Shown piece after piece: positions 7,389 through 16,454 of a stretch of DNA of 64,000 nucleotides (position 1 is its first letter; the number at the start of each line of letters is the position of its first letter). The stretch is from Staphylococcus microti (GTDB lineage Bacteria > Bacillota > Bacilli > Staphylococcales > Staphylococcaceae). The position numbers and the translations under genes are program-made. The stretch is from positions 1 through 64,000 of the forward strand of contig NZ_JXWY01000107.1 of the NCBI RefSeq assembly GCF_000934465.1, written 5' to 3'. The notes below the pieces were generated by a model. That model saw only the letters and a program-made list of their open reading frames with translations. It was not told where the DNA came from and did not search any database.

Positions 7389-7815
7389 ATAGATTAAAAC
7401 CTCGATTATTAATATTTAGAATACAGCATAAGTATAGAAAAGATTGCCTTTTAACTTAGTTTAGGCAGAAGTCGCCCATCCTCTAGGTGGGTGATGAGTG
7501 CCGTCCAGTATAAAGGCTAGCTTTGGTAACTTGAAAATTGATATACATGGCGAATTGCCTTTTTGTTTTACTTGTGTTATTTTCATTCTACATAAAAAGC
7601 GTTAATAAAACAATGGCATTAGATACAAATAGTCATTTAGAATCCCTTCTTCACTATCCTCTTATTTTGGCAACGAAATAGCGTAGACAAGTAATTGATA
7701 ATGAAATATTTGATTACTTTAGTTGCGTGGCATTATGATAAAGACCCTATACACATTATGTTCAAAGTTTCCCCCAATCAAGCGAATAATCATAAATAGA
7801 TAGGTGGTGTATCTA
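7389..7815. other. menA upstream region and left part of the TnpB element
   Basis: No gene is visible in these 427 bases. They contain the menA leader and promoter area, then a short hairpin (7475-7481 with 7486-7491, loop TCTA) like those at the left ends of IS200/IS605 elements, then about 300 bases of AT-rich sequence up to tnpB. I saw no tnpA remnant. Confidence 0.5.
7475..7491. repeat. Left-end subterminal hairpin of the TnpB element
   Basis: CCCATCC (7475-7481) and GGTGGG (7486-7491) form a short stem with one bulged T and a four-base loop, the kind of structure that Y1 transposases recognise at an IS200/IS605 left end. Confidence 0.55.
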
Positions 7816-8958
7816 ATGGAACGATTAAAAGCGTACAAATTTAGATTATATCCAACAGAAGAACAAGAGATATTCTTTACGAAGTCTTTTGGTTGTGTTC
7901 GTAAGGTCTATAATCTAATGCTTCATGACCGGATAAAAGCTTACGAAGAAAAAAAGAAAGATTCCTCTAAGAAAATGCATTTTCCAACACCTGCAAAATA
8001 TAAAAAAGCATTCCCATTCTTGAAAGAAGTCGATAGTCTTGCTTTAGCTAATGCACAACTTAATTTAGATAAAGCCTACAAGAACTTTTTTCATAATAAA
8101 TCTATTGGATTTCCTCGGTTCAAAAGTAAGAAAAATCCTGTTCAAAGTTATACAACGAATAATCAAAATGGGACAGTTGCTTTGATTGATGATAAGTTTG
8201 TCAAAGTTCCTAAATTAAAATCCTTAATCAGAATTAAACTTCACAGACAACCAAAAGGGATTATTAAGTCAGCAACAATATCACGTCAGGCTAGCGGTAA
8301 ATACTATATTTCTTTGTTATGTAAAGAAGCGATAAATGAATTGCCTAAATCTAATTCTGCAATTGGTATTGACTTGGGTATTACGAATTTTGCGATCCTT
8401 TCTGATGGTCAAAAAATTGATAATCATAAATTCACGGCTAAAATGGAAAAGAAACTCAGACGTGCGCAACGTAAGTTGTCAAAGCGTGCTTTGTTAGCCA
8501 AAAAGAAAGGTGTCCTTCTCTTTGAAGCAAAGAACTATCAAAAACAAAAGAGAAAAGTAGCGCGATTACATGAGAAAGTAATGAACCAACGTACTGATTT
8601 CTTGAATAGGTTAAGTACAGAAATTATCAAAAACCACGATATCATCTGTATTGAAGACTTAAACACAAAAGGTATGTTACGTAATCATAAATTGGCAAAA
8701 AGTATTTCTGATGTCTCTTGGTCTCGTTTTGTGACGCAATTACAATATAAGGCTGATTGGTACGGACGGAAAATCATTAAGGTAGATAAATGGTTTCCAT
8801 CCAGTCAAATCTGTTCAAAATGTGGTCATAAAGACGGCAAGAAGTCTCTTGAAATCCGAGAATGGACTTGTCCTGTTTGTCGTACACATCATGATCGAGA
8901 TATCAATGCCAGTAGAAATATATTGACAGAAGGTCTAAGAATAATGGCATTAGCTTAA
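7816..8958 (+). CDS. tnpB: TnpB, RNA-guided nuclease of an IS200/IS605 element
   Basis: A 380-residue TnpB, the OmegaRNA-guided DNA endonuclease ancestral to Cas12. The N-terminal helix-turn-helix-like domain ([13 protein letters not shown]) is followed by a wedge domain and a split RuvC nuclease. All three acidic catalytic positions are intact: D186 in GIDLG, E280 in CIEDLN and D362 in DRDINAS. The zinc ribbon CSKCGHK...CPVC lies between the last two. The length is normal for active TnpB. ATG 7816 follows AGGTGG; further upstream codons lack a site. The guide RNA is encoded by the gene's 3' end and the right end of the element. It is alone, without tnpA. Confidence 0.93.
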   Translation: MERLKAYKFRLYPTEEQEIFFTKSFGCVRKVYNLMLHDRIKAYEEKKKDSSKKMHFPTPAKYKKAFPFLKEVDSLALANAQLNLDKAYKNFFHNKSIGFPRFKSKKNPVQSYTTNNQNGTVALIDDKFVKVPKLKSLIRIKLHRQPKGIIKSATISRQASGKYYISLLCKEAINELPKSNSAIGIDLGITNFAILSDGQKIDNHKFTAKMEKKLRRAQRKLSKRALLAKKKGVLLFEAKNYQKQKRKVARLHEKVMNQRTDFLNRLSTEIIKNHDIICIEDLNTKGMLRNHKLAKSISDVSWSRFVTQLQYKADWYGRKIIKVDKWFPSSQICSKCGHKDGKKSLEIREWTCPVCRTHHDRDINASRNILTEGLRIMALA

Positions 8959-9131
8959 GTAGCATCAAGAACCGTAGGAACTACGGGGATAGCTTGGTAA
9001 ATAAGAGACACCGCTGTTAGTAAAGAAATAAACTATCAAGTACGCTCTATTCCCAAGAAACTTCCACTTCAAGCGTTAAAAACTTTATGTTTAGCTAAGT
9101 GGTGAGTAGTTCACATCAACGGCAAACTTCT
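8930..9131 (+). ncRNA. Predicted OmegaRNA (guide RNA) of TnpB
   Basis: In this family the guide RNA spans the 3' end of tnpB and the right end of the element, and its guide is the flanking chromosomal DNA. Here the scaffold would include a tight hairpin (CCGTAG 8972-8977, CTACGG 8981-8986) and the right-end hairpin (9064-9102). The predicted guide starts at 9115 with ATCAACGGCAAACTTC. Boundaries are inferred from the family; no promoter was assigned. The interval 8959-9227 holds no protein gene. Confidence 0.6.
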
Positions 9132-9227
9132 ACGTTATAGTTTCTTACCCACACAACACGTCATAAAAATGTTAAAATAAAATAATGGAAAAAATTAGAT
9201 GATTATGATGAAAGAAGTGAGAAACAG

Positions 9228-10583
9228 ATGACTGTTGACGCACGTGAACAGGCAATCAATGAAGCAGTTAAACAAGCGGATCAACGATGGGTATCAATAG
9301 AAGTGAAGTTATCACGTTCACTCGATCCGGTTACTTTGTTTCATGTAACGAATGAAGCGGCAGGTAATCGTTTTTATTTTCGTTTAAATGATAATAAAAC
9401 CTCTTATTTCGGTTATCGTGTTGCAACATACATTAAAAATGACAACGCAAATAAGCGCGCGCTATTTGAAGCGTGGCAATCACTCAAACAAGATATACTA
9501 TGCGTGCACCCCGATGATAAACGTCATCATTTGCGACTTTGCGGTGGCTTCCAATTTTCAATGCAGCGCACGGGCAAGGAATGGGAAACATTTGGACATA
9601 ACCACTTTATCTTACCGGAAGTGCTGATTTCGCAAGTAGAAGGTGTGACGTATTTAACATATACCGTTGAAAGAGACGCTTTTTCAATGGCGACTTTACA
9701 AGAACATATCAGTTATTTTGAAATGGTAGCGCCTGTAAGTGACACCATTGAAATGCCACAAGTAGATCATATTGAAAATATTAAACAAGATGCATGGCAG
9801 TCATTAGTAGCACAAACGGTAGCACGTCTAGCCCGTCATGAAAAAATTGTGTTATCACGACAACGCAAAGTTCACTTCGACTCAGAAATACATATCGGTG
9901 CGATTTTGCAAAAAGCATTGCGTCATGAAAAAAATAGTTATTTGTATGTTTTAGAATCAGACACACATACTTTTATTTCACAAACGCCTGAACAGCTGTT
10001 CAAAGTGACTGATGGGAGACTGTATACGAAAGCAGTTGCTGGTACGATTCACCGTACAAACGATGAAGCACAAGATGCGGAGCGCTTAACAGCTTTTTTA
10101 CAAGATAAGAAAAATTTAGGCGAACATCAAATTGTCGTTGATAGTATTCTTGAAGATATACAACCGTTTGTTAAAAACGTGACGTATGACACAACGCCTA
10201 AAATATTAAAAAATGACCATTTGTATCATCTTTATACTGAAATAAGTGGTGAACTAGACGGTGCGACTTATATCGATGTCATTGATGCGTTACATCCAAC
10301 GCCTGCTTTAGGTGGTTATCCAAAGGCGATGGCGATGGCATATATTGATGAACACGAATTTGCGGCACGTGGTCTATATGGTGCACCGGTCGGCATGATT
10401 GATATTTATAATGATTGTGAATTTATCGTAGCGATTCGTTCCATGTTAGTAAATGGGAATGAAGCGATGCTTTATGCAGGTGCAGGGATTGTCAAAGATT
10501 CAGATCCTGCTTCAGAGGTTGCGGAAACAGCCTTGAAATTTAGTCCGATGATGGACGCATTAGGAGTGACAGCACGTGACTAA
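9228..10583 (+). CDS. menF: MenF, isochorismate synthase
   Basis: A 451-residue chorismate-binding enzyme that converts chorismate to isochorismate, the first step of menaquinone synthesis. The N-terminal half is variable; the C-terminal catalytic domain carries [17 protein letters not shown], the HQIVVDSI segment, [11 protein letters not shown] and [14 protein letters not shown], all diagnostic. The PALGG form separates it from anthranilate synthase. The ATG at 9228 follows a weak purine-rich site (GAAAGAAGTGAG). It starts a tight operon, overlapping menD by 8 bp. The inserted TnpB element ends only about 110 bp upstream, so its promoter must lie in 9115-9227 or in the element. Confidence 0.95.
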   Translation: MTVDAREQAINEAVKQADQRWVSIEVKLSRSLDPVTLFHVTNEAAGNRFYFRLNDNKTSYFGYRVATYIKNDNANKRALFEAWQSLKQDILCVHPDDKRHHLRLCGGFQFSMQRTGKEWETFGHNHFILPEVLISQVEGVTYLTYTVERDAFSMATLQEHISYFEMVAPVSDTIEMPQVDHIENIKQDAWQSLVAQTVARLARHEKIVLSRQRKVHFDSEIHIGAILQKALRHEKNSYLYVLESDTHTFISQTPEQLFKVTDGRLYTKAVAGTIHRTNDEAQDAERLTAFLQDKKNLGEHQIVVDSILEDIQPFVKNVTYDTTPKILKNDHLYHLYTEISGELDGATYIDVIDALHPTPALGGYPKAMAMAYIDEHEFAARGLYGAPVGMIDIYNDCEFIVAIRSMLVNGNEAMLYAGAGIVKDSDPASEVAETALKFSPMMDALGVTARD

Positions 10584-12249
10584 ACATCAGCAACATTTAA
10601 CAGAACAAGTTTTTCATTTTGCTTCTGAACTATATGCACACGGTGTGAGAGAAGTCGTGATTAGTCCTGGTTCACGTTCAACGCCATTAGCGTTAGCCTT
10701 TGAATGTCATCCGGAAATTAAGACGTGGATTCATCCGGATGAACGCAGTGCGGCTTTTTTTGCGCTTGGTTTAATTAAAGGCAGTGAACGACCTGTTGCA
10801 TTGCTTTGTACATCGGGAACGGCAAGTGCGAATTACGTGCCAGCAGTGGCAGAAAGCGATATTAGTCGTTTGCCACTCGTTGTGTTAACGAGCGATCGTC
10901 CACATGAATTGCGTGGTATTGGGGCACCACAAGCGATTAATCAAGTAAATATGTTTGAAAATTACGTGCGCTATCAGTTTGATTTACCACTTGCAGACGG
11001 TACGATTAATACACTTGAGACGAATCAGTATCAGTTGGAACGTGCAAGTCAGTATTTTTATGGACCGCAGCAAGGCCCTGTCCATTTTAATTTGTCGTTT
11101 CGTGAGCCGTTAACACCTGACTTATCACGCGAAGATTTGTTAACGACGCATACGTACGCACAAACACATTATCAAAAAACGATAGACCCAGCAGTGCTTG
11201 AGAAAACGTTGCGACAACCAAAAGGCATTATTATTGTTGGCGATATGCAACATCAAGACATTTCGCAAATTTTAACATTTTCAACAGTGTATGACTTACC
11301 GATTTTTGCGGATCCACTAAATGGTATTCGCAGTACACAGCATCCGAATGTCATTGCAACGTATGACTTGTTGCTAAGATCGGGGCTCGCATTAGATGTT
11401 GACTTTGTGATTCGCGTTGGTAAACCGGTTATTTCTAAAAAACTCAATCAATGGCTTAAGCAAACATCAGCGGAGCAAATACTCGTTCAAAACAGTGCGG
11501 ATCGAGATGCGTTTCCGAAAAAGCCAGATTATTTCTTTGAGATGTCGGCGAATGACTTTTTCAGATCGTTGGAAACAGCGCCAACCGCTTACCGTAAAAA
11601 ATGGCTGACAGATTGGCAACAGTTAGAGCAACAAGCACGTGCTGAAGTAAAAGCCTATCAGAAACATGCGACAGGGGAAGCGGCGTATGTCAGCCGATTA
11701 TTAGAAAAATTAGGTGCAGATGACTGCTTGTTTGTAAGCAACAGCATGCCAATTCGAGATATTGATAATTTATATTTTGATCATCCAGCACGCATTTATG
11801 CCAATAGAGGAGCAAATGGTATTGACGGTATCGTTTCAACAGCACTTGGTATGGCGGTACATCGCTCAGTGACACTATTAATTGGCGATTTGGCATTGTA
11901 TCACGATATGAACGGCTTATTAATGTCGAAGTTAAATGACATTCATATGAATATCGTATTATTGAACAACAATGGTGGAGGCATCTTCTCGTATCTCCCA
12001 CAGAAAAAACAAGCACCTCAACATTTTGAACGCTTGTTTGGCACACCGACTGGCTTAGACTTTGAACAGGTAGCTATACTGTACGGTTTTGGTTATCGAC
12101 AAATGACGGACTTAGAGGCATTGACGTATACAGACCTTCCTACGATGTCGTCGCATTTAATTGAAATTGTAACGGATAGAGCGGAAAACTACGAGGCACA
12201 TCAACAGCTGTATCAGCGTTTGCGTGAGGTGGCAAATGTTACATCATAA
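10576..12249 (+). CDS. menD: MenD, SEPHCHC synthase
   Basis: A 557-residue thiamine-diphosphate enzyme that adds the succinic semialdehyde carbanion of 2-oxoglutarate to isochorismate. The N-terminal pyrimidine-binding domain shows [11 protein letters not shown] and [11 protein letters not shown]; the C-terminal ThDP/Mg domain shows [13 protein letters not shown] followed by [13 protein letters not shown]. The start is GTG 10576, inside the end of menF (8-bp overlap), which suggests translational coupling. It overlaps menH by 14 bp. It needs TPP, as PDH does. Confidence 0.96.
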   Translation: MTKHQQHLTEQVFHFASELYAHGVREVVISPGSRSTPLALAFECHPEIKTWIHPDERSAAFFALGLIKGSERPVALLCTSGTASANYVPAVAESDISRLPLVVLTSDRPHELRGIGAPQAINQVNMFENYVRYQFDLPLADGTINTLETNQYQLERASQYFYGPQQGPVHFNLSFREPLTPDLSREDLLTTHTYAQTHYQKTIDPAVLEKTLRQPKGIIIVGDMQHQDISQILTFSTVYDLPIFADPLNGIRSTQHPNVIATYDLLLRSGLALDVDFVIRVGKPVISKKLNQWLKQTSAEQILVQNSADRDAFPKKPDYFFEMSANDFFRSLETAPTAYRKKWLTDWQQLEQQARAEVKAYQKHATGEAAYVSRLLEKLGADDCLFVSNSMPIRDIDNLYFDHPARIYANRGANGIDGIVSTALGMAVHRSVTLLIGDLALYHDMNGLLMSKLNDIHMNIVLLNNNGGGIFSYLPQKKQAPQHFERLFGTPTGLDFEQVAILYGFGYRQMTDLEALTYTDLPTMSSHLIEIVTDRAENYEAHQQLYQRLREVANVTS

Positions 12250-13027
12250 ATGGTATCCCGCACAGCAACAAACAGAACGAACATTGGTTATGTTGCACGG
12301 TTTTATTAGTGATCAAACGACTTTTGACGCACATATCAAGCCATTGACAGAGAAAGTGAATTTATTGTTAGTCGATTTGCCAGGACATGGACAAGATGCG
12401 TCACCGCTGACGATTCAATGGCACTTTGACTGGATTGTTGGGCAATTACATGATTTATTGACGCAGTATGCAGATAATGAACTGTATTTGCACGGTTATT
12501 CAATGGGCGCGCGTGTGGCACTGGCGTATGCCGTGGCTCATGGCGACACGTTATCAGGATTAATTTTAGAAAGTGGCACTGCAGGGATTCAAGATGACGT
12601 AGCGAGAAGAGAACGTCAGCAAGTGGACCAAGCACGTGCACGTGTTTTACAACTGGCGAATATCGACGTTTTTGTAAATGATTGGGAACGTTTGCCACTG
12701 TTCCAATCACAACGATTTTTAACGTCAGCGGAGCAACAGCGGATTAGACAGATGCGCTTGTCACAAAAGCCTGAGCGACTTGCAAAAGCACTTATGGATT
12801 ATGGCACAGGCAACATGTCGAATTTATGGTGTGAATTAGCCAATGTCACGTGTCCCGTGCAACTGATTGTAGGCGAATGGGATGAAAAGTTTGTTGAAAT
12901 CGCACAGCGCATGATGACACATCTGACACAGGCGCACATTCACGTGGTACCTGAAGTTGGACATACAGTTCACGTGGAAGATTGTGATAAATTTGATACA
13001 ATATTACTAGCTTTTATTTTAGCGTAA
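12236..13027 (+). CDS. menH: MenH, SHCHC synthase (alpha/beta hydrolase)
   Basis: A 263-residue alpha/beta hydrolase that eliminates pyruvate from the MenD product. The nucleophile elbow [10 protein letters not shown] gives the catalytic serine at about residue 89; GEWDEKF supplies the aspartate and VGHTVHVED the histidine. The ATG at 12236 is preferred over GTG 12224, because GAGGTGG lies between them and the MLHHKWYP start resembles other staphylococcal MenH. It overlaps menD by 14 bp. Confidence 0.93.
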   Translation: MLHHKWYPAQQQTERTLVMLHGFISDQTTFDAHIKPLTEKVNLLLVDLPGHGQDASPLTIQWHFDWIVGQLHDLLTQYADNELYLHGYSMGARVALAYAVAHGDTLSGLILESGTAGIQDDVARRERQQVDQARARVLQLANIDVFVNDWERLPLFQSQRFLTSAEQQRIRQMRLSQKPERLAKALMDYGTGNMSNLWCELANVTCPVQLIVGEWDEKFVEIAQRMMTHLTQAHIHVVPEVGHTVHVEDCDKFDTILLAFILA

Positions 13028-13046
13028 CTAGAGGAGGTTGACCCAG

Positions 13047-13862
13047 TTGAGACAATGGGAAACACTAAAGGAATATAAAGAGATTAAATATGAATTTTTT
13101 GAAGGTATTGCAAAGGTAACGATTAATCGTCCGCATGTACACAATGCGTTTACGCCGAATACGGTACAAGAAATGATTGACGCATTTACACGTGCACGTG
13201 ACGATGAGCGTGTAGGCGTAATCATCTTAACAGGTGAGGGAGACCAAGCATTCTGTTCAGGTGGCGACCAAAAAGTACGTGGCCATGGTGGTTACGTAGG
13301 TGACGACCAAATTCCACGTTTGAACGTATTAGACTTACAACGTTTAATACGTGTGATTCCAAAACCGGTTATTGCGATGGTTAAAGGTTATGCAATCGGT
13401 GGCGGTAACGTTTTACAAGTCGTATGTGACTTAACGATTGCAGCAGACAATGCCAAATTCGGTCAAACAGGCCCTAAAGTAGGTTCATTTGATGCAGGTT
13501 ATGGTTCAGGTTACTTAGCACGTATCGTCGGTCATAAAAAAGCGCGTGAAATCTGGTACTTATGCCGTCAATACAACGCACAAGAAGCATTAGAAATGGG
13601 CATGGCAAATACAGTCGTGCCACTCGATAAAGTGGAAGATGAAACAGTGCAATGGTGTAAAGATATTTTACGTCATTCACCAACAGCATTGCGTTTCCTA
13701 AAAGCAGCAATGAACGCAGATACAGATGGTTTAGCTGGTTTACAACAATTTGCTGGAGATGCAACGTTACTTTACTATACAACAGATGAAGCGAAAGAAG
13801 GCCGTGACGCATTTAAAGAAAAACGCGATCCAGACTTCGATCAATTCCCGAAATTCCCATAA
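13047..13862 (+). CDS. menB: MenB, DHNA-CoA synthase
   Basis: A 271-residue crotonase-fold enzyme that closes the second ring to give 1,4-dihydroxy-2-naphthoyl-CoA. Diagnostic segments are [14 protein letters not shown] (CoA and oxyanion region), [32 protein letters not shown] and the C-terminal [11 protein letters not shown]. The best start is TTG 13047, 9 nt after GAGGAGG (13031-13037); TTG 13038 is too close. The rare start may lower output. It ends the menFDHB operon before a strong terminator. No menE or menC is next to it, so those steps are encoded elsewhere. Confidence 0.95.
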   Translation: MRQWETLKEYKEIKYEFFEGIAKVTINRPHVHNAFTPNTVQEMIDAFTRARDDERVGVIILTGEGDQAFCSGGDQKVRGHGGYVGDDQIPRLNVLDLQRLIRVIPKPVIAMVKGYAIGGGNVLQVVCDLTIAADNAKFGQTGPKVGSFDAGYGSGYLARIVGHKKAREIWYLCRQYNAQEALEMGMANTVVPLDKVEDETVQWCKDILRHSPTALRFLKAAMNADTDGLAGLQQFAGDATLLYYTTDEAKEGRDAFKEKRDPDFDQFPKFP

Positions 13863-13867
13863 GCCCT

Positions 13868-13916
13868 AAAAAAGACGGTAAGCAATGTGTACAAACACAA
13901 TGGCTACCGTCTTTTC
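13868..13916. terminator. Bidirectional terminator after menB
   Basis: An 11-bp stem (AAAAGACGGTA 13870-13880, complement 13905-13915) extends inward with GTGT/ACAC and has A and T runs on both sides. It serves menB and the converging aminotransferase gene. Confidence 0.9.
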
Positions 13917-13922
13917 TTGTAA

Positions 13923-15089
13923 TTATTGCGTTGGGTAGTTTGTTTCTAAGAAGGCACGCAAGCGACGCATACCTTCTTGTAATTGTGTCATATCATACGC
14001 ATATGAGATGCGAATATGACCGCGTCCACAATCAGTAAATGCCGAACCTGGCACTGTTGCAACATGTGCTTGTTCTAACAAATCCACACAAAACTGCATA
14101 TCGTCATCCGTGAACTTTTGAATATTGGGGAAAATATAGAACGCCCCTTGTGGTACAGCTGTTAACGAAAAGCCCATGTCAGTTAATTCGGATACTAAAT
14201 AATCACGACGTTCCACATAAGCCTCATTCATCGCTTTCGGTGCATCTATCGCTTCAGTAAGTGCTGTAATCGTCGCAACTTGTGATGGCACGTTTGCACA
14301 AATACAATTGTACGCATGCATATACGTTAACTTATCAATCAAGTACTGTGGTCCCGAAAGAAAACCAATACGGACGCCTGTCGCAGAATGAGATTTACTC
14401 AAGCCATTAATAAGCAATAGTTGATCATGAATTTCAGGAAAACGTGCAAATGATGTATGTGTGCCATTAAATGTATTTTCAGCATAAATTTCATCACTAA
14501 TAACGAAAATCGGCAATGTTTTTAATAAGTCTACAAGTGCAGCGACTTCCGCTTCTGATAATGTCATACCAGTCGGGTTAGATGGATAATTTAAAATAAT
14601 CGCACGTGTACGTCCAGATACATGTTGCTTGATTAACTCAGGTGTAATTTTCAAGCCAGTGTCACGTGTGTCAATAAAAACAGGAACGCCACCTAGTGAT
14701 TGAATGAGTGGAATATAGCCGGCATACACTGGGCCTGGCAGTAAGATTTCATCACCCGGATTAATAATGCAACGTAACGACGTGTCTAACGCTTCAGAAG
14801 CGCCATTCGTAATAATAATCGACTCTGGATCATAATCAATATTGAAACGCGTTTTATAATAGCGTGAGACCGCTTCTCGTGTTTCAAGCAACCCTTTATT
14901 GTGGGAGTAGGTTGTTTGGTTATCAGCAATTGCTTGTTGGTAAGCTGTTTTGACGCTAGACGGCATCGGAAAGTCCGGTTGTCCGACTGTTAAGTTCACC
15001 ACATCCGTCATTTGACTTATTTTACTAGAAAATTGACGAATACTTGGTGCTTTTAAATATTGACTGAACGCATTAAGTTCAAGTTTCAT
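13923..15089 (-). CDS. PLP-dependent aminotransferase (PatA-like, class I/II)
   Basis: A 388-residue fold-type I aminotransferase. VNLTVGQPDFPMP marks the N-terminal substrate region; YSHNKGLLETREAV, NYPSNPTGMT, SDEIYAENTF and LINGLSKSHSATGVRIG follow, the last holding the PLP-binding lysine. RISYAYDM near the end holds the carboxylate-binding arginine. The best family fit is the PatA/N-acetyl-LL-diaminopimelate or aromatic aminotransferase group; the exact substrate cannot be read. Start 15089 has AGGACGTG upstream; the in-frame ATG at 15164 overlaps the neighbouring terminator area. In S. aureus a gene of this type also follows menB, as I recall. Confidence 0.88.
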   Translation of the reverse strand: MKLELNAFSQYLKAPSIRQFSSKISQMTDVVNLTVGQPDFPMPSSVKTAYQQAIADNQTTYSHNKGLLETREAVSRYYKTRFNIDYDPESIIITNGASEALDTSLRCIINPGDEILLPGPVYAGYIPLIQSLGGVPVFIDTRDTGLKITPELIKQHVSGRTRAIILNYPSNPTGMTLSEAEVAALVDLLKTLPIFVISDEIYAENTFNGTHTSFARFPEIHDQLLLINGLSKSHSATGVRIGFLSGPQYLIDKLTYMHAYNCICANVPSQVATITALTEAIDAPKAMNEAYVERRDYLVSELTDMGFSLTAVPQGAFYIFPNIQKFTDDDMQFCVDLLEQAHVATVPGSAFTDCGRGHIRISYAYDMTQLQEGMRRLRAFLETNYPTQ

Positions 15090-15164
15090 AAATATCACGT
15101 CCTGTAAAAAGAAGTTGTGTTTAATGATACCATATTGTGCTGCCATGTACCGACTACTAAACAT

Positions 15165-15212
15165 AAAAAAGGTGCAAGATACGGACGCAGTGGAGCGGCT
15201 CGATCTTACACC
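15165..15212 (-). terminator. Terminator of the minus-strand acyltransferase gene
   Basis: GGTG-AAGAT (15171-15180) pairs with ATCTT-CACC (15203-15212), each arm having one unpaired base, and the minus-strand copy ends in six T. Confidence 0.8.
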
Positions 15213-15218
15213 TGATAT

Positions 15219-16232
15219 TTAGCGTTTGTAAGCTTTAAAAGATGAAGGCGACTTCAATTGAACGAACGGACTTGTCCATTTTGCGACAACATCTGTAGAC
15301 CATATCCAAACGATAAAGCATGCCAGTACAAAGTTATAAAGCAAACCGATCATTGGATGGGCATCGATAAATGGATAGATTTCTTGCCCCCGAATTAATC
15401 CGATAAAAATGCCGTGAAGTAAGTAGATGAACATCGTACGTGAGCCAATATACGTAAACCAATAATGGCGCTCAGGTGTTAAGTTCAGAAACGCTAGCAT
15501 CGTTGTAAAAATAACAACATAAAATAAAAGGCGTTTTAACGGACTGAAGATGACATCCATCCCTTCAATACTTTTATACGGTGAACTTGCGAGTAACCAG
15601 CTTGAGTCGATAGGATGAATGTAATAGATGATGAAAAAAACAATCATCACGCCAATTGATATAGGTACAAATTTCTTTTGACGAATCATACGATTAAAGT
15701 TGCCATTAAGTAAATACCCGATATAAAACACTGGAAAGAACACAAGTGTACGCGACCAGCTTAAATAGCCGTCAATATTCGGTGAGAAGCCGGAAAGTAT
15801 CGCTACTAAAATAGCTGCCGGTAACACATAGACAGGTTTAAATTGGTGCACCACAACGAGTGCTACGTTGAAGAAAAAGAGTGTAAGCAAAAACCATAGT
15901 GCAAACACTGGATCAAATAAGTCTAAATCAACGGAGCTGTTTTTCCCGGTCATAAAATAATAGATTGAGAAAAAGGCATAAAAGATTAAATAAGGGCCTA
16001 ATAACTTTTTACCAACCTTTTCAATATAGCCTGCTTGACCTACATTTTTAGCAAAGTAGCCAGAAATAAATAAAAAGGTAGGCATATGGAAACTATACAT
16101 CAATAAATACAGTGATGTAATGAGTGATCTGCCTGACATATAAGGTTGTATTAAATGGCCGAACACAACTAGAAAAATAAGTCCGGCACGTGCATTATCA
16201 AAAAATGCATCTCTTTGTTGCAATTTCGTCAT
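15219..16232 (-). CDS. Acyltransferase-3 family membrane protein (COG3594-like)
   Basis: A 337-residue membrane protein with about ten segments. The start RDAFFDNARAGLIFLVVFGHL carries the acyltransferase-3 features (RxxxxDxxRxxxxxxVVxxH, with the putative catalytic histidine) and MYSFHMPTFLFISGYF follows. It resembles the fucose 4-O-acetylase-like group (COG3594), which acetylates surface sugars. There is no SGNH domain, unlike the divergent neighbour. The acceptor is unknown. Monocistronic, with its own terminator. Confidence 0.85.
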   Translation of the reverse strand: MTKLQQRDAFFDNARAGLIFLVVFGHLIQPYMSGRSLITSLYLLMYSFHMPTFLFISGYFAKNVGQAGYIEKVGKKLLGPYLIFYAFFSIYYFMTGKNSSVDLDLFDPVFALWFLLTLFFFNVALVVVHQFKPVYVLPAAILVAILSGFSPNIDGYLSWSRTLVFFPVFYIGYLLNGNFNRMIRQKKFVPISIGVMIVFFIIYYIHPIDSSWLLASSPYKSIEGMDVIFSPLKRLLFYVVIFTTMLAFLNLTPERHYWFTYIGSRTMFIYLLHGIFIGLIRGQEIYPFIDAHPMIGLLYNFVLACFIVWIWSTDVVAKWTSPFVQLKSPSSFKAYKR

Positions 16233-16454
16233 AATGTATGCGCTCCTTTAGTTAAGCATCATACATAATGTAGTATAAATCTGATAAAGAATGCAATTAA
16301 AAAATGAATATGATATGGTAAAAGGACGTAACATAATCGTACATACGATGCAATATAACACCTATAGTTCTCAACAATAAAGAGATATGGTAAATTAAAA
16401 AATGTACGATTGTTTTGACGATAAAATAAAAACTAAAGTAGGAGATACATCACT

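Larger units (their letters stand above)
7450..9114 (+). mobile_element. tnpB-only IS200/IS605-type element
   Basis: The element holds a single gene, tnpB, between a left-end hairpin (7475-7491) and a right-end hairpin. The right hairpin pairs CCACTT (9064-9069) with AAGTGG (9097-9102) plus an inner AGC/TAAA stem, and ends in TTCAC at 9110-9114. There are no terminal inverted repeats or target duplications, as expected for a single-strand mechanism. No tnpA (Y1 transposase) is present, so movement would need TnpA in trans. The left edge is uncertain; TTTTAAC near 7450-7456 is one candidate for the target motif. The right edge is supported by the subterminal hairpin. Confidence 0.75.

Noticed and set aside
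7500-7815. A possible tnpA remnant beside tnpB
   Set aside because: No frame with the Y1 transposase HUH or catalytic tyrosine motif is visible.
11690-12046. A 118-codon minus-strand frame within menD
   Set aside because: It lies on the opposite strand of a strongly supported enzyme, without a ribosome site or sensible domain.
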